Source: Liopterus haemorrhoidalis (Eukaryota > Arthropoda > Insecta > Coleoptera > Dytiscidae). From it: a stretch of 64,000 nucleotides of DNA. Under the pieces are notes generated by a model that saw nothing but the letters and a program-made list of their open reading frames with translations, did no database searches and had not been told where the DNA came from. Shown here piece after piece: positions 1-10,881 of this stretch. Position numbers and translations under genes: made by a program. Where the stretch lies: positions 34,079,916 to 34,143,915 of the forward strand of contig OZ020612.1 in assembly GCA_963971575.1 (NCBI GenBank), given 5' to 3'. How positions within the stretch are numbered: the stretch's first letter is position 1; every line of letters starts with the position of its first letter.

Positions 1-915
1 GTTCCTCTCATACAATATACCCTGGTGCTGATCTATCTACCCCTAAGATCTATCTCAAATACCTCTCCTGTACTCGTTCTACCTTCTCCCATTCCTTCCA
101 CCCCCCTATTTCTACCCCATATAGCAGGATGTTGTTCACCACGGCGTCAAACACCCTCAGTCTCCATCTAATATCCATCGTTGAACTTCCTCTCTCCTAT
201 ACTCCACAGCTTCCCCATGAATACTCTTGCTTTATTTACTCTTTCCCTTATGTGTAGTTCTGTCTCATTGTTCCTCGCTAGTACATAACCCAGATATTTT
301 AAACTCTTCACCTCTTCTATTTCTCTATCTCCCCATTCCCATTTTATCTTCCTTCTTCTCCCTCCTCCTTTCCTGAATACCATTACCTTCGTCTTATCCA
401 TGTTCACTTCTAACTTTTTTCTTTTGAAATATTTATCTGCTCTTTCTATCATTCTCTTCAGCTCCTGTTCCCCCTCTGCCATCAATACAATATCATCCGC
501 GTACCCCAAAGTCCACAATTTCATCTACCCCCCCCCCCCCCTTCGTCTTGTCCCTTCCTCATAATCTCTTCTAGATCCGCTACATACAAGTTGAACAAGG
601 TCGGGCTCTGCGGGCATCCCTGTCACCCCCTTGTTCACCCAAAAACTTTCCGACTCTTCCTCACCCACCCTCACCGTGCACCTCGTCCCCTTGTATGTTA
701 CTTTTATCCTCTTTATCAACTTCTTTCTTATCCCTTTTCTTTCAATTATCTTCCATAATGAAAAGAAAGGGGCGAGGTGTCCAACCTATCAAACGCCGCT
801 TTTAGGTCCACGAACGCCATAAACGCTTTCCCTCTTTTTCTCTTTAACCTCTCCTCTACTATGTGGTTCACTATAAATATTCCGTCCATCGTCCCTCTAC
901 CCTTCCCTTCTTTAA
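1..915 (-). pseudogene. LINE reverse-transcriptase relic, 3' part outside window
   Basis: On the minus strand this encodes the RT domain of a non-LTR retrotransposon. Going 5' to 3' there is FVDLKAAFDRLD (motif A, about 785-820), QGCPQSPTLFNLYVADL (about 575-625) and GYADDIVLM (catalytic YADD box, about 480-506), followed by KTKVMVF and SLKYLGYVLA. It is not functional: a reading-frame change separates the GVxQG box from the upstream frame, stops follow motif A, and a run of about 13 C (527-540; G on the coding strand) lies between the QGCP and YADD boxes. The upstream edge fades near 915; the 3' side runs off the window. The charged, Lys/Arg/Glu-rich style resembles the zinc-knuckle fragments at 34733 and 35650, which may be the missing C-terminus of the same family; that link is inference. 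Confidence 0.85.
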
Positions 916-1249
916 CTAATCATATATAGTTTTTAAAGTACATAATGAAAAGTAAAATAAATCTTATGGTTTCTTAATCTGCTCTTCAATAGATTTCATT
1001 TGAAACCCTGAAATATTTTTTTTTAATTTATGTTTTTTTTTTCAACATAAAATTCCAGATCTTTGGAAGGAAAAACAAAATTTCCTGTACCAAAAATTGT
1101 ACTGTACCTGTGTTAATTTGTTTAATTTTTTAGATTTTGAAACTAACCCTTCTGGGAAGTAGGTTGTGGGGGGGGGGGTGAACATTTTTTTACACAATGT
1201 TTTGCTAAAATCGCGATAAAATATTTTTGATAAAAATTACTTTTTGTCG
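916..1249. other. Non-coding stretch with a dispersed motif
   Basis: No gene seen. About 45 bp ending near 1170 (TTTTTAGATTTTGAAACTAA and the following bases) recurs, diverged, at about 30514-30560, so at least this part is a dispersed repeat. A run of G lies at 1170-1180. Confidence 0.4.
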
Positions 1250-1395
1250 TTAATCTACGCTTGAGGATCTTCATTTTTCTGTTTTAGTCTAACAACGTCC
1301 AATTTCCAGTGATTCTCTTAACATTGTCCGTCAACTGGTAGATGGTCTACCTCTATTCCTTGTGGAGTCTCGTGGTACACATTAGAGAATTAGGT
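1250..1395 (-). pseudogene. RTE-like LINE, C-terminal relic
   Basis: On the minus strand the peptide reads RDSTRNRGRPSTS, then a stop, then TDNVKRITGNWTLL, a stop and NRKMKILKR. This matches the general pattern G-R-P-x-x-R-W-T-D-D-(I/V)-(R/K)-x-(V/I)-x-G-N-W that closes the ORF2 of RTE-like insect LINEs; a second copy of the same tail is at 5157-5312. Several stops show it is dead. Only this tail is present. Confidence 0.5.
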
Positions 1396-1408
1396 ACATT
1401 TGTCCACC

Positions 1409-1724
1409 CAGTGGTGTATACAGAACTCATGGATAGGTAGGGGGGCACCTATGACGAGAGAGAGGGGCGAATGGCGGGTCGAGGGTTGCATACGAGTTTA
1501 TTTAGGATAAAAATATATCTTCTTCTGTTTCTGTTTATAAAAAAATTTCAAGGAGCACTTCGGGATATGTGAAGTTCCATCACTGCTAGTTATTTTGTAT
1601 GAAAAATAGACCGCGACTCAAATGCGTTATACACCCCTGCTGTTGGATATTGATGTTTATATCACAAACACAAAGAGATGATAATTTCCTTATTTGTTGA
1701 TATAAAAAAATTTCGATTGTTAAT

Positions 1725-1764
<40 letters not shown>

Positions 1765-2049
1765 ATTAACAATACTATTTTGATACCTATAGGTATCAAA
1801 AACTTTCATTCGACATCAAATATTTTTAAGTCTCTGTATTTCTAGTGCATGTGTTCAATTCTCTAAATCCAGCCGCTTGGTCACAATTTCTACCGAACGG
1901 ACAGACTTATGTGACGGTATAAGGATTTCTTGATTATAACTACGAAATCCTAAAAATAACATTGGAATATGTATATTTTCTATTAATTTCAATACTAATC
2001 ATAACCCCCCCCCCTACTGTATGCACGGGGGCTACTGTATGCGCTACTG
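1409..2049. mobile_element. hAT-type non-autonomous element with perfect TSD
   Basis: An exact 8-bp duplication, TGTCCACC, flanks the element at 1401-1408 and 2050-2057. The ends form an imperfect inverted repeat (CAGTGGTGTATACAG on the left; CAGTAGCGCATACAG on the right read in reverse complement). CAG...CTG ends with an 8-bp TSD are diagnostic of the hAT superfamily. The left ~320 bp is homologous, in opposite orientation, to 4150-4350 inside the element at 3615-4516 (shared 'AACAGCAGGGGTGT' and 'GTGACGGAAC' blocks), so the two are relatives. No transposase reading frame is present. Confidence 0.85.
1716..1773. repeat. Perfect palindrome around an (AT)n core
   Basis: ATTGTTAATCCAT at 1716-1728 is the exact reverse complement of 1761-1773, with only AT repeats between them. 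It lies inside the hAT element at 1409-2049; the 3615-4516 element has only one arm of it, so the other arm and the AT tract may be a secondary event. Confidence 0.8.
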
Positions 2050-2057
2050 TGTCCACC

Positions 2058-2561
2058 TACACACTACGATACTCGTCATTTTTAGAAGGCCCTTTTTCAA
2101 TTTAGGTTTACTACTCGTTACATTATGTTATATACACCTGTTGGTTTTCTGATCCATGAATTTGTTTTGCGACCTGAAAGACGTATAAACATAACATCGA
2201 CCTCTTATTGAGCCACGCACCCAGAGGGGGACGTCAGCTTCCCCAAACACCTAGGTAGGTAAGCATTTATAATTTAATCGCAATTTGGCTGCTCTGAAAA
2301 CCGAAGTAACGGCATTTCAATGGGGGTTTGAATGGTTGACTCTTCCCAAACCAAATTTGTGCCTCCCGCTTCTCAAGTAGTTATTTGAATTTCTACCCCC
2401 TTAATAATTTTAAATATTTGCCTCATACTCCGCACTTAAATTGCTGAAATTCTACCCCTGCTCCTCACGGGCTGAAGCCACCTCCATGACTAAAAACACA
2501 CGTGGTTTTAATGTCTTTAAAGAATACATTTGAATTCTAGAGCTCGGGAGCTTTTATTGTC
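2058..2561. other. Unclassified non-coding stretch
   Basis: No coding signal found. A possible hAT left end (CAGAGGGGGACGTCAG) occurs near 2217, but no partner or TSD was found for it. Confidence 0.3.
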
Positions 2562-3158
2562 ATAACTGGTAAATTAGAAATGAGGCCTTTTTTTGTCAAC
2601 ATTTTTGTCTAACATTTTTGCTGGGTTAATAGTAAACAAACAATTAACTTTATGTAGCTACTGTATTTCAAATCAGATGTGTTAAGTTTTTGGCGATGTT
2701 TATTGCCCTTATAAATCGGACATCTGGGATTTGGACAATATTTTCATATAGTATTGTTGTAAGAAAGTATAGACTAAGCCTATTAGTTTCAAATAGACTA
2801 CAAATGCCCTACAAATTGATGTCAAAATACACTTTATGATAATAAATTACAAGCCGAGTTCTCGCGAAGTTCAACATGACATCGATCCAGATCCGGATCA
2901 CTCATGTCACTGCTCACAATCGTCCGATCAATCGTATCCTTGAAACTTGAAACTATGCAATGAGCCGTGAGGCGGCTCATTTCAATTTGGTGAACCGTTT
3001 CACTTCGGTCAGTGTACTGAGCCGGTTTGTTCATGAACGACCCATCTCTAGTCAACACTTGTAAATTGAAAGTGAGGACCTTTTTTGTGCATCACTAGTA
3101 TATTGGAAATGAAGAGCTTTTTTTGTTTGGTCAACATTAGTATTTTGAAAGGTTTTTG
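2562..3158. repeat. ~40-bp palindromic units split by an insertion
   Basis: Units of the recurrent repeat (here read as GTGAGGACCTTTTTT with TCATCACT) occur at about 2562-2600 and 3058-3158, and again at 3290-3360. The block between 2603 and 3050 is a truncated copy of the element at 32501-33766: the two share the GTGTTAAG...GCCCTTATAAATCGGACATC section and the right end GAACGACCCATCTCTA. GTCAACAT (2595-2602) and GTCAACAC (3051-3058) flank it, but because GTCAAC also occurs in the array this duplication may be accidental. Confidence 0.6.
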
Positions 3159-3614
3159 GTGAGCAGTTGTTACCGAATAATTTCCCGATACGCCTAGATA
3201 CTGCAATTGTCCGGTCCAAACTCTGGGTCGGACCGGGCAAGGACCGTTTTTCAGACCGTCTAGTTCTATTCGACTTCCTATTTCTTTTTCGATTCCACTT
3301 TCTCTTTTTTGCTCATCACTTCAATTTAAGTTCCTTTTTTGTTCATCACTACGAAAAAAGGGCCGGTAAAAATTTCAAATCACCGAGGAGACACGACAGT
3401 TTGAGTCCGCCACTGGCGCAGGTGCACATCTATAGCTCTATTCTGACCTGTTATATTAAAAGTCATAGATAGTCATGATGATTGTTAACCTTCGAAGGGG
3501 GTTAGCGTAGATGAAGTGAGAGTTTCTGAAACAGGATATGCCTAGGTAGTTATAATTTAAAACTGTTGAATGAACGAAGCGTCGGAGAGCGGGTCGTCGC
3601 AAAAGGGGTATGCC
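3159..3614. other. Repeat remnants and a GC-rich hairpin
   Basis: Contains further ~40-bp units (3290-3360) and an imperfect hairpin at 3206-3240 (TCCGGTCC facing GGACCGG). At 3397-3415 the sequence GAGTCCGCCACTG resembles the right end of a hAT element whose left end I could not identify. No gene seen. Confidence 0.4.
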
Positions 3615-4516
3615 CAGTGGTGCAGCCAAGGGGGGAGCCGACGGGCCTGGGCCCCTCCCAGGATCACCAGATTACACGGCGCTGCTAGGAGAGTTGATGA
3701 TAAAATTTATTAACCACAACAGTAGTTAATTTTATTACTTCATTGTAAACAATATTGGCAATTTTTATTTATTTTTTTTCGTATAAATAAACATTTTTTT
3801 AAGATTGCCTACTCTTGATAGGGGCCGTTATTGTTCAAGTGAAAATACATCGATTTCTCAAATATGCTCCAACGAATTATATAAAGGGGAGCGTTGATCC
3901 TTTTTCCCCCTGACACATCGACTAAAACATTCGCCCAGTCAAATGATAAAACTGTTTTAAACAACTAATTACTCGATTCAGATAAGATAAAGTGGAAATC
4001 TGACTTCGGTATAACCTTCACACGAGCCTTCAAGCGGCTGATTTAGAGAACTGAACATAAGTAGGAAAAATATTGAGACTTCAAAAATATATCCCGCGAA
4101 ATAATAAATAAATATGTATTTATCGAAGAAAAAATCAAGTGAAAGTTTTTGATACATGGATTAACAATTACATTTTTTTATCAACAAATAATGGAATTAT
4201 TATTTTATATAAACATCAATATCCAACAGCAGGGGTGTCGAACTGATTTGGGTCGCAGTTTATTTTACATACAAAATGATAAGCAGTGACGGAACTTTAA
4301 ATATCCCGAAGGGTTTCTTGTAATTTTTTTATAAAGAGAAAAGGGGAAGAGAGTATATTTTACATTTTTAAATATATTTTCCCCCTAAATAAGCTCAAGT
4401 GATTTTGATTACCGCTTCAGGGGCCACAAAAAATATGGTTGAAAGACGTATGCGGCCCGCGTGCCCTCGAAATTTGATTCGGCCCTCCCCAAGACAAAGT
4501 CCTGGCTGCGCCACTG
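3615..4516. mobile_element. hAT-type element, family of 40532-41529
   Basis: Terminal inverted repeats CAGTGGTGCAGCCA and CAGTGGCGCAGCCA (right end, reverse complement) bound 902 bp, flanked by GGTATGCC (3607-3614) and GGTATACC (4517-4524), a 7/8 match. Its first ~400 bp and last ~330 bp match the element at 40532-41529; the middle differs. No transposase ORF. Confidence 0.85.
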
Positions 4517-4524
4517 GGTATACC

Positions 4525-5154
4525 TGTACTTATAAGCGGTTAATAAGAAATATTTTTAATTGCAATTCTACCTAGATTTAAATGAAACGCATATTTAAAA
4601 TTACATGTCAAATTTTCTTTTTTTAATTTTTGTATCGTTTCCTAAAAATCGAAGACTGAATTGATGTTATTATTTATTTATTATTGCTTACTTTTGATTA
4701 CTACAAATAAATTCTTGTCTTAATTTGATTGGCTAGTTCTTACATGTCCTAGTTTCATATCCGAAGGCCCAACTAAATAAAATGGTCGCCGTTAAAAGAC
4801 TTCACATCGCACACTTCATGAATATACATTAAGTTTGTGGTAGCTTCCTGCTTTGCACGTATAATGATAGGTAGGTTGCCCCGCCTCATGGCGTTCATTG
4901 GTCCAGGTAAACACTTCTATGCCCACCCCAGCAAAACAACAGCAACAATATATGGAAGATGCACAACTCTACATCAAATACTACTAAAATATTTACCCCA
5001 GAAATATTGTTATCATTGAAGAAAATGTTCATCAAAAAAACATTCAGTAATGATTGGAGTTGAACAAGTTTTAACTTGTTAATGAATTCTGGATATATAG
5101 GCTTGGTTATAAGTTGCGTAAGAATCATAAAATTCAATATTCTTTTTTTAAACA
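4525..5154. other. Unclassified non-coding stretch
   Basis: AT-rich. I see no coding, repeat-end or RNA signal that I can name. Confidence 0.3.
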
Positions 5155-5315
5155 TTCGTCCACTGCTGAACATAGACCTCCTCATAGCTTCTCCAAACCT
5201 TTCTGTCTTGGGCTAACAAGAGCCAATTTCCGACAATTCTTACATCCATCTGGTAGGATTTTGAATGGTTTCGAGACTACTAGGTTTAGAGGTAGACCGT
5301 CATCTACCAGATTTA
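5155..5315 (-). pseudogene. RTE-like LINE, C-terminal relic
   Basis: On the minus strand one frame reads MDVRIVGNWLLLAQDRKVWR and continues SYEEVYVQQWT, preceded in another frame by a GRP-type segment. This is the conserved end of RTE-like LINE ORF2 proteins (pattern D-x-R-x-x-x-G-N-W-x-x-x-A-Q-D-R-x-x-W-R-x-x-x-E-x-Y-V-Q-Q-W). Only about 50 codons survive and a frameshift separates the GRP box from the rest. Confidence 0.7.
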
Positions 5316-5938
5316 TATAAACAATTATAAATTTGTTAAAAATTACATCAATCTTACCCAGTGGCGCAGCTTTACATTTGTGTCAAATACAGTGTCTCAC
5401 AGTCAGGGATAATAGTGAGAAGATGAGTGAGTAATAGTGCACGAGTCTTTACATGCCAATAAGTTTATATGCCACACAAGTTTCACATACCCAACATACG
5501 TCCGCAGATTTTATCTTCTATTGTTATATTTGAACATATTCGGATAAATGTGTGTATATTTTTGTATCTGGTGCTCTTCTATTGCAGCTGTGACTAGAGC
5601 GAGTGAAACAAGACAATAGTTCTTTCTCACCATCCGAACATATAGCATCAATTAATTTTTATGACCTTCTTGATTGAACCATACTCTTTGAGTATATGTC
5701 GCTTACCGCATTATTTGAACATAAATTTGTAAAAATACTCATAATACTGCAAAAAACAATTCTTATTTTTATTACTTATATCAAAATTAAAAGTGAAATT
5801 AAACTTTGAACGTCTATACTAGCTGCATCTTTTGCTTCTGTACCTAGTAATGCTAGTGAACTTAAGGGGTCCTGTGCCAGTAATGTCTTCTTAATAATTT
5901 TTAGTTTTGAAAATGACCTCTCCACCTTCACTACTGTC
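5316..5938. other. Unclassified non-coding stretch
   Basis: No coding or element signal recognised. Confidence 0.3.
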
Positions 5939-6454
5939 ATGGTTGGTTTATATACGGAACAAGAATATGGAATGGGAAATAAGAATAGTACACAAGAATA
6001 AAAAATATGAAACCGTTTATATCGGACATAACATTTCTTCGCTACGCCTGCGTACTTGCGTTAGCCTGTGTTTAACGGTTGTCGTTTGACAGGTTGTTGT
6101 GTTTAATATAACCTTTAAAAAAAAATCGTTTTCAGTAATATTGATTTAGAAGATTTTGTAAATTTATTTGCTTGTGTTTCACACATTATATTGTTTTTTC
6201 CAACCTTCTGATCACAGCAGGAAAACATCTGTTGGACAAATTTTATTACGGCCGACATTTTGACCATTGTGCGCATGCTTATCGTCTCTTATTCTTGGAA
6301 TAAGGATAAAATGTTAAATGTTACCAACTTTTCTTATGTTTAAGTTAAATTTCATTCCTACATAAACCGATATACGGTGCAGCCATGTTTTAATATCTTG
6401 TGTACTATTCTTATTTCCTATTCCTTATTCTTGTTCCGTATATAAACCAACCAT
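5939..6454. mobile_element. Foldback MITE with ~95-bp inverted repeats
   Basis: The left arm starts ATGGTTGGTTTATATACGGA at 5939 and the right arm ends with its reverse complement at 6454. The outer ~60 bp of the arms are nearly identical and similarity continues more weakly for about 35 bp more. No TSD can be assigned with confidence and there is no transposase, so the superfamily is open. Confidence 0.75.
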
Positions 6455-6487
6455 CACTGGTAGGGTTAAATATACTATTAACATCGA

Positions 6488-6656
6488 CAAAGTTGTAGGA
6501 ACGGGTTGGCGTTGAGGCACTTGCCATAGGCGCGTGGCTTGACAAGGGGCGCCATAGTGTATACTTGGTCATTAAAAGCGAAGGTGAGGACCTTTTTTTT
6601 TGTTTAATCAATTTACTTTATTTGCCAAGGGCGCCAGAAACATTGCTACGGCTCTC
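6488..6656. mobile_element. Short hAT-type MITE with perfect TSD
   Basis: 169 bp between exact duplications AACATCGA (6480-6487 and 6657-6664). The right half (TTTGCCAAGGGCGCCAGAAA to GGCTCTC) matches, in opposite orientation, the GGCGCCTTTGGCAAATAAA section of the element at 19550-19850. It carries one ~40-bp palindromic unit (GGTGAGGACCTTTTT at about 6571). Confidence 0.8.
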
Positions 6657-6664
6657 AACATCGA

Positions 6665-8039
6665 TTAAACTCTACTAAAACCGGAGCTCATCTGGAATAT
6701 TTTATAATTATTAATTGTACTAAATCTGTTATGCAATTGATATTATGCAATTTTTAATTATGCAATAATTAATTAAATATTAATTATTTAATCCTCAAAA
6801 ACTTATTAATAGAGACAGGTAAAAATATGTAACGGTACTTTTGCCATAGGCGTGCTATTTTAAACTTTATTTTAACAAAAAACCAACAAGAAACAAAAGA
6901 ATAAAACACTTGTACCGTAATGAATTCTTATCTTAATAACGACACCTCATTATTTTGGGATTATATCCGAGACAGGTTTCTGGTCACTCCTTTGCCATTG
7001 GTCGGTTTTTGATAAGATATTAAATATTTATACGCTACACTATTTGTCAGCAGGGCACGTTACAAATATATATAATTACATTTTATTTCTACAGATAACA
7101 CATGTGCCGCTTTTTATCTATAAACACTTAACTAAAGTACCGTTGCATATTTTTGCAGGACCCAACTTATTAATAAAATTACCTAATTGTGTTGCTAACG
7201 TCTCGCTAATATTTTTCTTCAATTGAGTTAGTAGAAAATTTCTTACTTCTTTAATAGAAAATTTGGTTTATAAGTTTTTAAAATAGCTGTGTCAGTTTTT
7301 TGCCCCTTCCCATTCCTCACCGCGGGTCATTTAGGGACTTAACTGAGGCGCTGATCTTTATCATCATCATTGGCGCGACAGCCCAAGGCCTCCTGTTTCC
7401 AGGTTTCATGACCATGTTGTAATCTATGTACATTCAGGAGTAATATGGTCAGTATTACGTCCATTTTATTTAGCGTGCACAGAAAGGCACCTACAGTATA
7501 AGCCGGTTGCGAACGGCTAAACAGAACCTGTAATTTGGAACCTGTAAGTGGAAGTTTGACTGCAGATATATTTGTATTTTTAACATTTCATTATCTTTTC
7601 ATGGTGTTGTGAGCATGAAAAAAATGTGTAATTCAAATTCTTTTAAAATTAAATTATTTTTTAAAGTATTTCAAGACAGAAGATGGATAAAACAAATGCA
7701 AAAATAAGAATGCAGTATATAGCATGTTCTAGAAACCATTTTTGTGAAATTTGTGCCCCAGTGTTTGATTGGGAACACTGGTTCCCCTGTTCGACAGCAA
7801 ATTTTATTACTTTAGGTTGGCCAATCTAAAGATGCATCATCTAAAGATCATCATGCAACATAAAAAGGTTTCCTTTTTTATTTTTTTGGATTTAGCTACT
7901 AAGGCCATTATCTAGTAGAGACATGGTCAAATCAAAATACTGAATATTATTGTCAAACAAACTGTCAACCTTAAAATTCGTTCTGCCAGATAAATTATTA
8001 ACGTGTTATCAAAGTATAAATAAATGGTATTAATTTATG
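6665..8039. other. Unclassified AT-rich stretch
   Basis: 6700-6800 has overlapping AT-rich inverted repeats (TGCAAT/ATTGCA). 7358-7390 holds an ATCATCATTGGCGCGACAGC motif of a type I associate with dispersed insect repeats. No gene seen. Confidence 0.3.
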
Positions 8040-8047
8040 CTCTAAAC

Positions 8048-8370
8048 CAGCAATAGCGAACCTTTTTCCAGGGTCGACGGGAAAAAAATAAATATCAGCC
8101 GCTTTAGGGTGTACATATTTGCATGGAATCTCCTGCTAATCTCGTTAACTCTACCTGAGCTAACAGCCTTGTATTATAAAGCAGGTAATTGTTGAATTCC
8201 TTCATGCTATTATTTCATATATGACTATTTCCCTACCCTGTTCCGTGAATGCGCTCGCTTAGACCCAACCTTTCTTATCTTAGAATCTCTCTTTGGAATC
8301 TTCAGAACTACAAAGATCTTCTTTTGTACGGGTCATTTGAAATCTTATACGGGTCATAGGTTCATCACTA
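8048..8370. mobile_element. hAT-type (Buster-like ends) MITE
   Basis: 323 bp flanked by CTCTAAAC (8040-8047) and CTCTAAGC (8371-8378), a 7/8 TSD. The ends (CAGCAATAGCGAACCTTTTT and, in reverse complement, TAGTGATGAACCTATGACCC) are diverged copies of the 'C-A-G-x-G-x-T-x-x-C-x-A-A-C-C' type of terminus also seen at 38811 and 52575. No ORF. Confidence 0.75.
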
Positions 8371-8378
8371 CTCTAAGC

Positions 8379-8664
8379 ACATACAATTATAACATGTTAT
8401 TCAGTTTTAGATGCAATCTATTTTTAAATTTAATATTTGTGGTCACAATTTAAATTTAAATGTGACATATTTAGATTTATTTTATCTACGCTGTTTTTAT
8501 CACTGAAAACAAGTAGGTAGTGTTTGTAGCCATACCCACTATAAATTAAATCATAAAATGTAATATTGCTATATTTATATTGGGGGGGGGGCTAAATTTG
8601 AAGCTACTCCACTGGTGCAGCACCTCCATTAGAGGTTTCCACGAGCAGCCACCGACAGCACATA
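8379..8664. other. Non-coding stretch
   Basis: Nothing recognised beyond a G run at 8581-8590 and a CCACTGGTGCAGC motif near 8610 that resembles a hAT end without a partner. Confidence 0.3.
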
Positions 8665-8935
8665 CAGTGCCGTAACTAGGCAGGGGCAACAGGGGCACAT
8701 GCCCAGAGCCCAGAAAGGAAAATATTGGAATAATAATTGTATTTGAGTGAGGACCATGTTTTTTTAGGTCATCACTTGGATTTTAGAAATGAGGATTTTT
8801 TTTAGGTCTTTATTTGAGTTTTAGAAATGAGGACATTTTTTTAGGACATCACATGTATTATATACTGTTTAGGGGGGGGGGGGGGGGGCAGTTATAAAAT
8901 CTTGCCCAGGGCCCGAAAAAAGCTAGTTACGGGCA
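8665..8935. mobile_element. Probable hAT-type MITE with ~40-bp palindromic units
   Basis: Left end CAGTGCCGTAACTAGG and right end CTAGTTACGGGCA form an inverted repeat (about 11 of 13). Three diverged ~40-bp units (GTGAGGACC..., TTTTTTTAGGTC, ATCACTTG) fill 8744-8850, followed by a long G run at 8872-8888. No clear TSD, so end points are approximate. Confidence 0.6.
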
Positions 8936-9576
8936 TATTACCTGGGTACATATAGAGTTGACAAGGTCCGAATTAAATCCAGTATTAGCTTTTATACGTG
9001 ATTAATATTTAAAATGAGTTAAGGTCTTTAAATGAAAAATTTCAGGAACCGGAACGCCAGTTCGTAATAATTGTCAGATTAAAAAGAAACAATATTCAAC
9101 TAATACCTATTTTCACGAATCGAAGCGATACTTTTCATAATTTTACTAACCGGAACATCGTTCCCGTTTGCTTCAGTACAGTTCGATCCCTGGTAAACTC
9201 AGATCCTACAGAGAGGCAATAGTTATAAAATTTCCCATCAAAATGTCAGTATTAAATAAACATTTTTACTTGAACAACAAATTTGTCAAATCTCTTTTGA
9301 TGTATTCAAACAAGCATTATTGTATAGGTGTCAATTAGCTGCTGTTCCAAGTGAAACAGCATTGAAGATCAGCGGTGCGGAAGTGACGTCGGGGTTTGAA
9401 TAATGGGACACGGGTAACAGATCAAAAGGTCCCTTAATACCGAGGGTCATGGTTCCCATAAACGTTTGTTTTAGGGACGCATGCAAATTTTAACTACAAG
9501 TTACTTTGAAATTTCACTGCAAATTAGAATTAGATATATTGTCACGAGGGATGAATAGATTAGGCAGGATTAGGGC
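8936..9576. other. Unclassified non-coding stretch
   Basis: No feature supported. It forms the 3'-side flank of the LINE at 9577. Confidence 0.3.
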
Positions 9577-9844
9577 TTTTTTTTTTTTTTTTTTGTATTT
9601 TATTTTGTATTTGAACGAAATAAATATTACATCGATTATACAAATGTATGTAACACATTTCATATAACATTGATACATTGAAGGTAAATTATAAAATAGA
9701 CTTAACAATAAATAAAATGTATGCATACATATAATAATATAAACAAATAAAAAAGTTAGAATAATAATATAAATGTAATTCTTCAGTAAATACACATGAT
9801 AAAAATGCTGTCATAAAAGATACGAAGTATCTTGTGGTGACAAT

Positions 9845-10590
9845 AATGAAATCATAAACAAGAAATTTAAAAAAGAATTGTAAAATAAAATAAAAATTTA
9901 AATAAAAAATAAACTGACGTAGACAAAAGAAGAAGCAAATTACTACATAAATTAATGTATGATAAAGATAAATATATTAAAAATAAATAACAAAAAGTAA
10001 AATAAAATAAAGATTTAAATAAAAAAAAAATTAAAATAACTGATGCAGACAAATTACTAAATAAATTAATGTATGATGAAGATAAATATAATAAAAATAA
10101 ATAACGAAAAGTAAAATAAAATAAAAATTTAAATAAAAAAAATTAAAAAAACTGATGTAGACAAAAACTAAATAAATTAATATATGATGAAGATAAATAT
10201 AATAAAAATAAATAACAAAAAGTAAAATAAAATAAAAAATTTAAATAAAAAAAATTAAAAAAACTGATGTAGACAAATACTAAATAAATTAATATATGAT
10301 GAAGATAAATATAATAAAAATAAATAACAAAAAGTAAAATAAAATAAAAAATTTAAATAAAAAAAATTAAAAAAACTGATGTAGACAAATACTAAATAAA
10401 TTAATATATGATGAAGATAAATATAATAAAAATAAATAACAAAAAGTAAAATAAAATAAAAATTTAAATAAGAAAAATTTGAAAAAAAAACTGATGTAGA
10501 CAAATTACTAAATAAATTAATATATGATAAAGATAAATATATTAAAAATAAATAAAATAAAATATACAAATAAAAATAATAGATAATAAT
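9845..10590 (-). repeat. Tandem repeats of ~113 bp in LINE 3' UTR
   Basis: The landmark ACTGATGTAGAC or a close variant recurs at about 9912, 10038, 10151, 10263, 10375 and 10490, giving spacings of 112-126 bp. The unit is almost wholly A and T on the plus strand. Copies at 10151-10490 are nearly identical, suggesting recent amplification. Confidence 0.85.
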
Positions 10591-10699
10591 AATAATAACA
10601 ATAAAACAAATAAAATAATACTGTACCAGAATAAAAGTTCAATAATACAAATTAAGAAAAGTAAATGGAATAATAAACTCCAGATCTCAAAAAATTTCA

Positions 10700-10711
10700 A
10701 GTAAAAGAAAG

Positions 10712-10774
<63 letters not shown>

Positions 10775-10815
10775 ATAGGAAGATAAATAATTAAATAAAT
10801 AAATAAATGAATTAA
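10700..10815. repeat. (AAAT)n microsatellite
   Basis: About 20 near-perfect AAAT units from 10713 to 10778, then interrupted units. It lies in the LINE 3' UTR between ORF2 and the 113-bp repeats. Confidence 0.9.
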
Positions 10816-10881
10816 CTAATAAAAAATAAATAAAAGGGAAAAAAATGAGAGTTATGCAAAAGAGAAATATATTATCACAGT

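Noticed and set aside
2595..3058. GTCAACAT/GTCAACAC as proof of a clean insertion of the 2603-3050 element
   Set aside because: GTCAAC also occurs in the flanking repeat array and the element lacks its left TIR, so the duplication may be coincidental.
9514..10569. Several Tyr/Phe/Leu-rich open frames on the minus strand
   Set aside because: They arise from the AT-rich 113-bp repeats and microsatellite of the LINE 3' UTR.
9845..10590. Tandem repeats as a possible CRISPR array
   Set aside because: Repeats are contiguous, about 113 bp, AT-rich and lie in a eukaryotic LINE 3' UTR; no spacers or cas genes.
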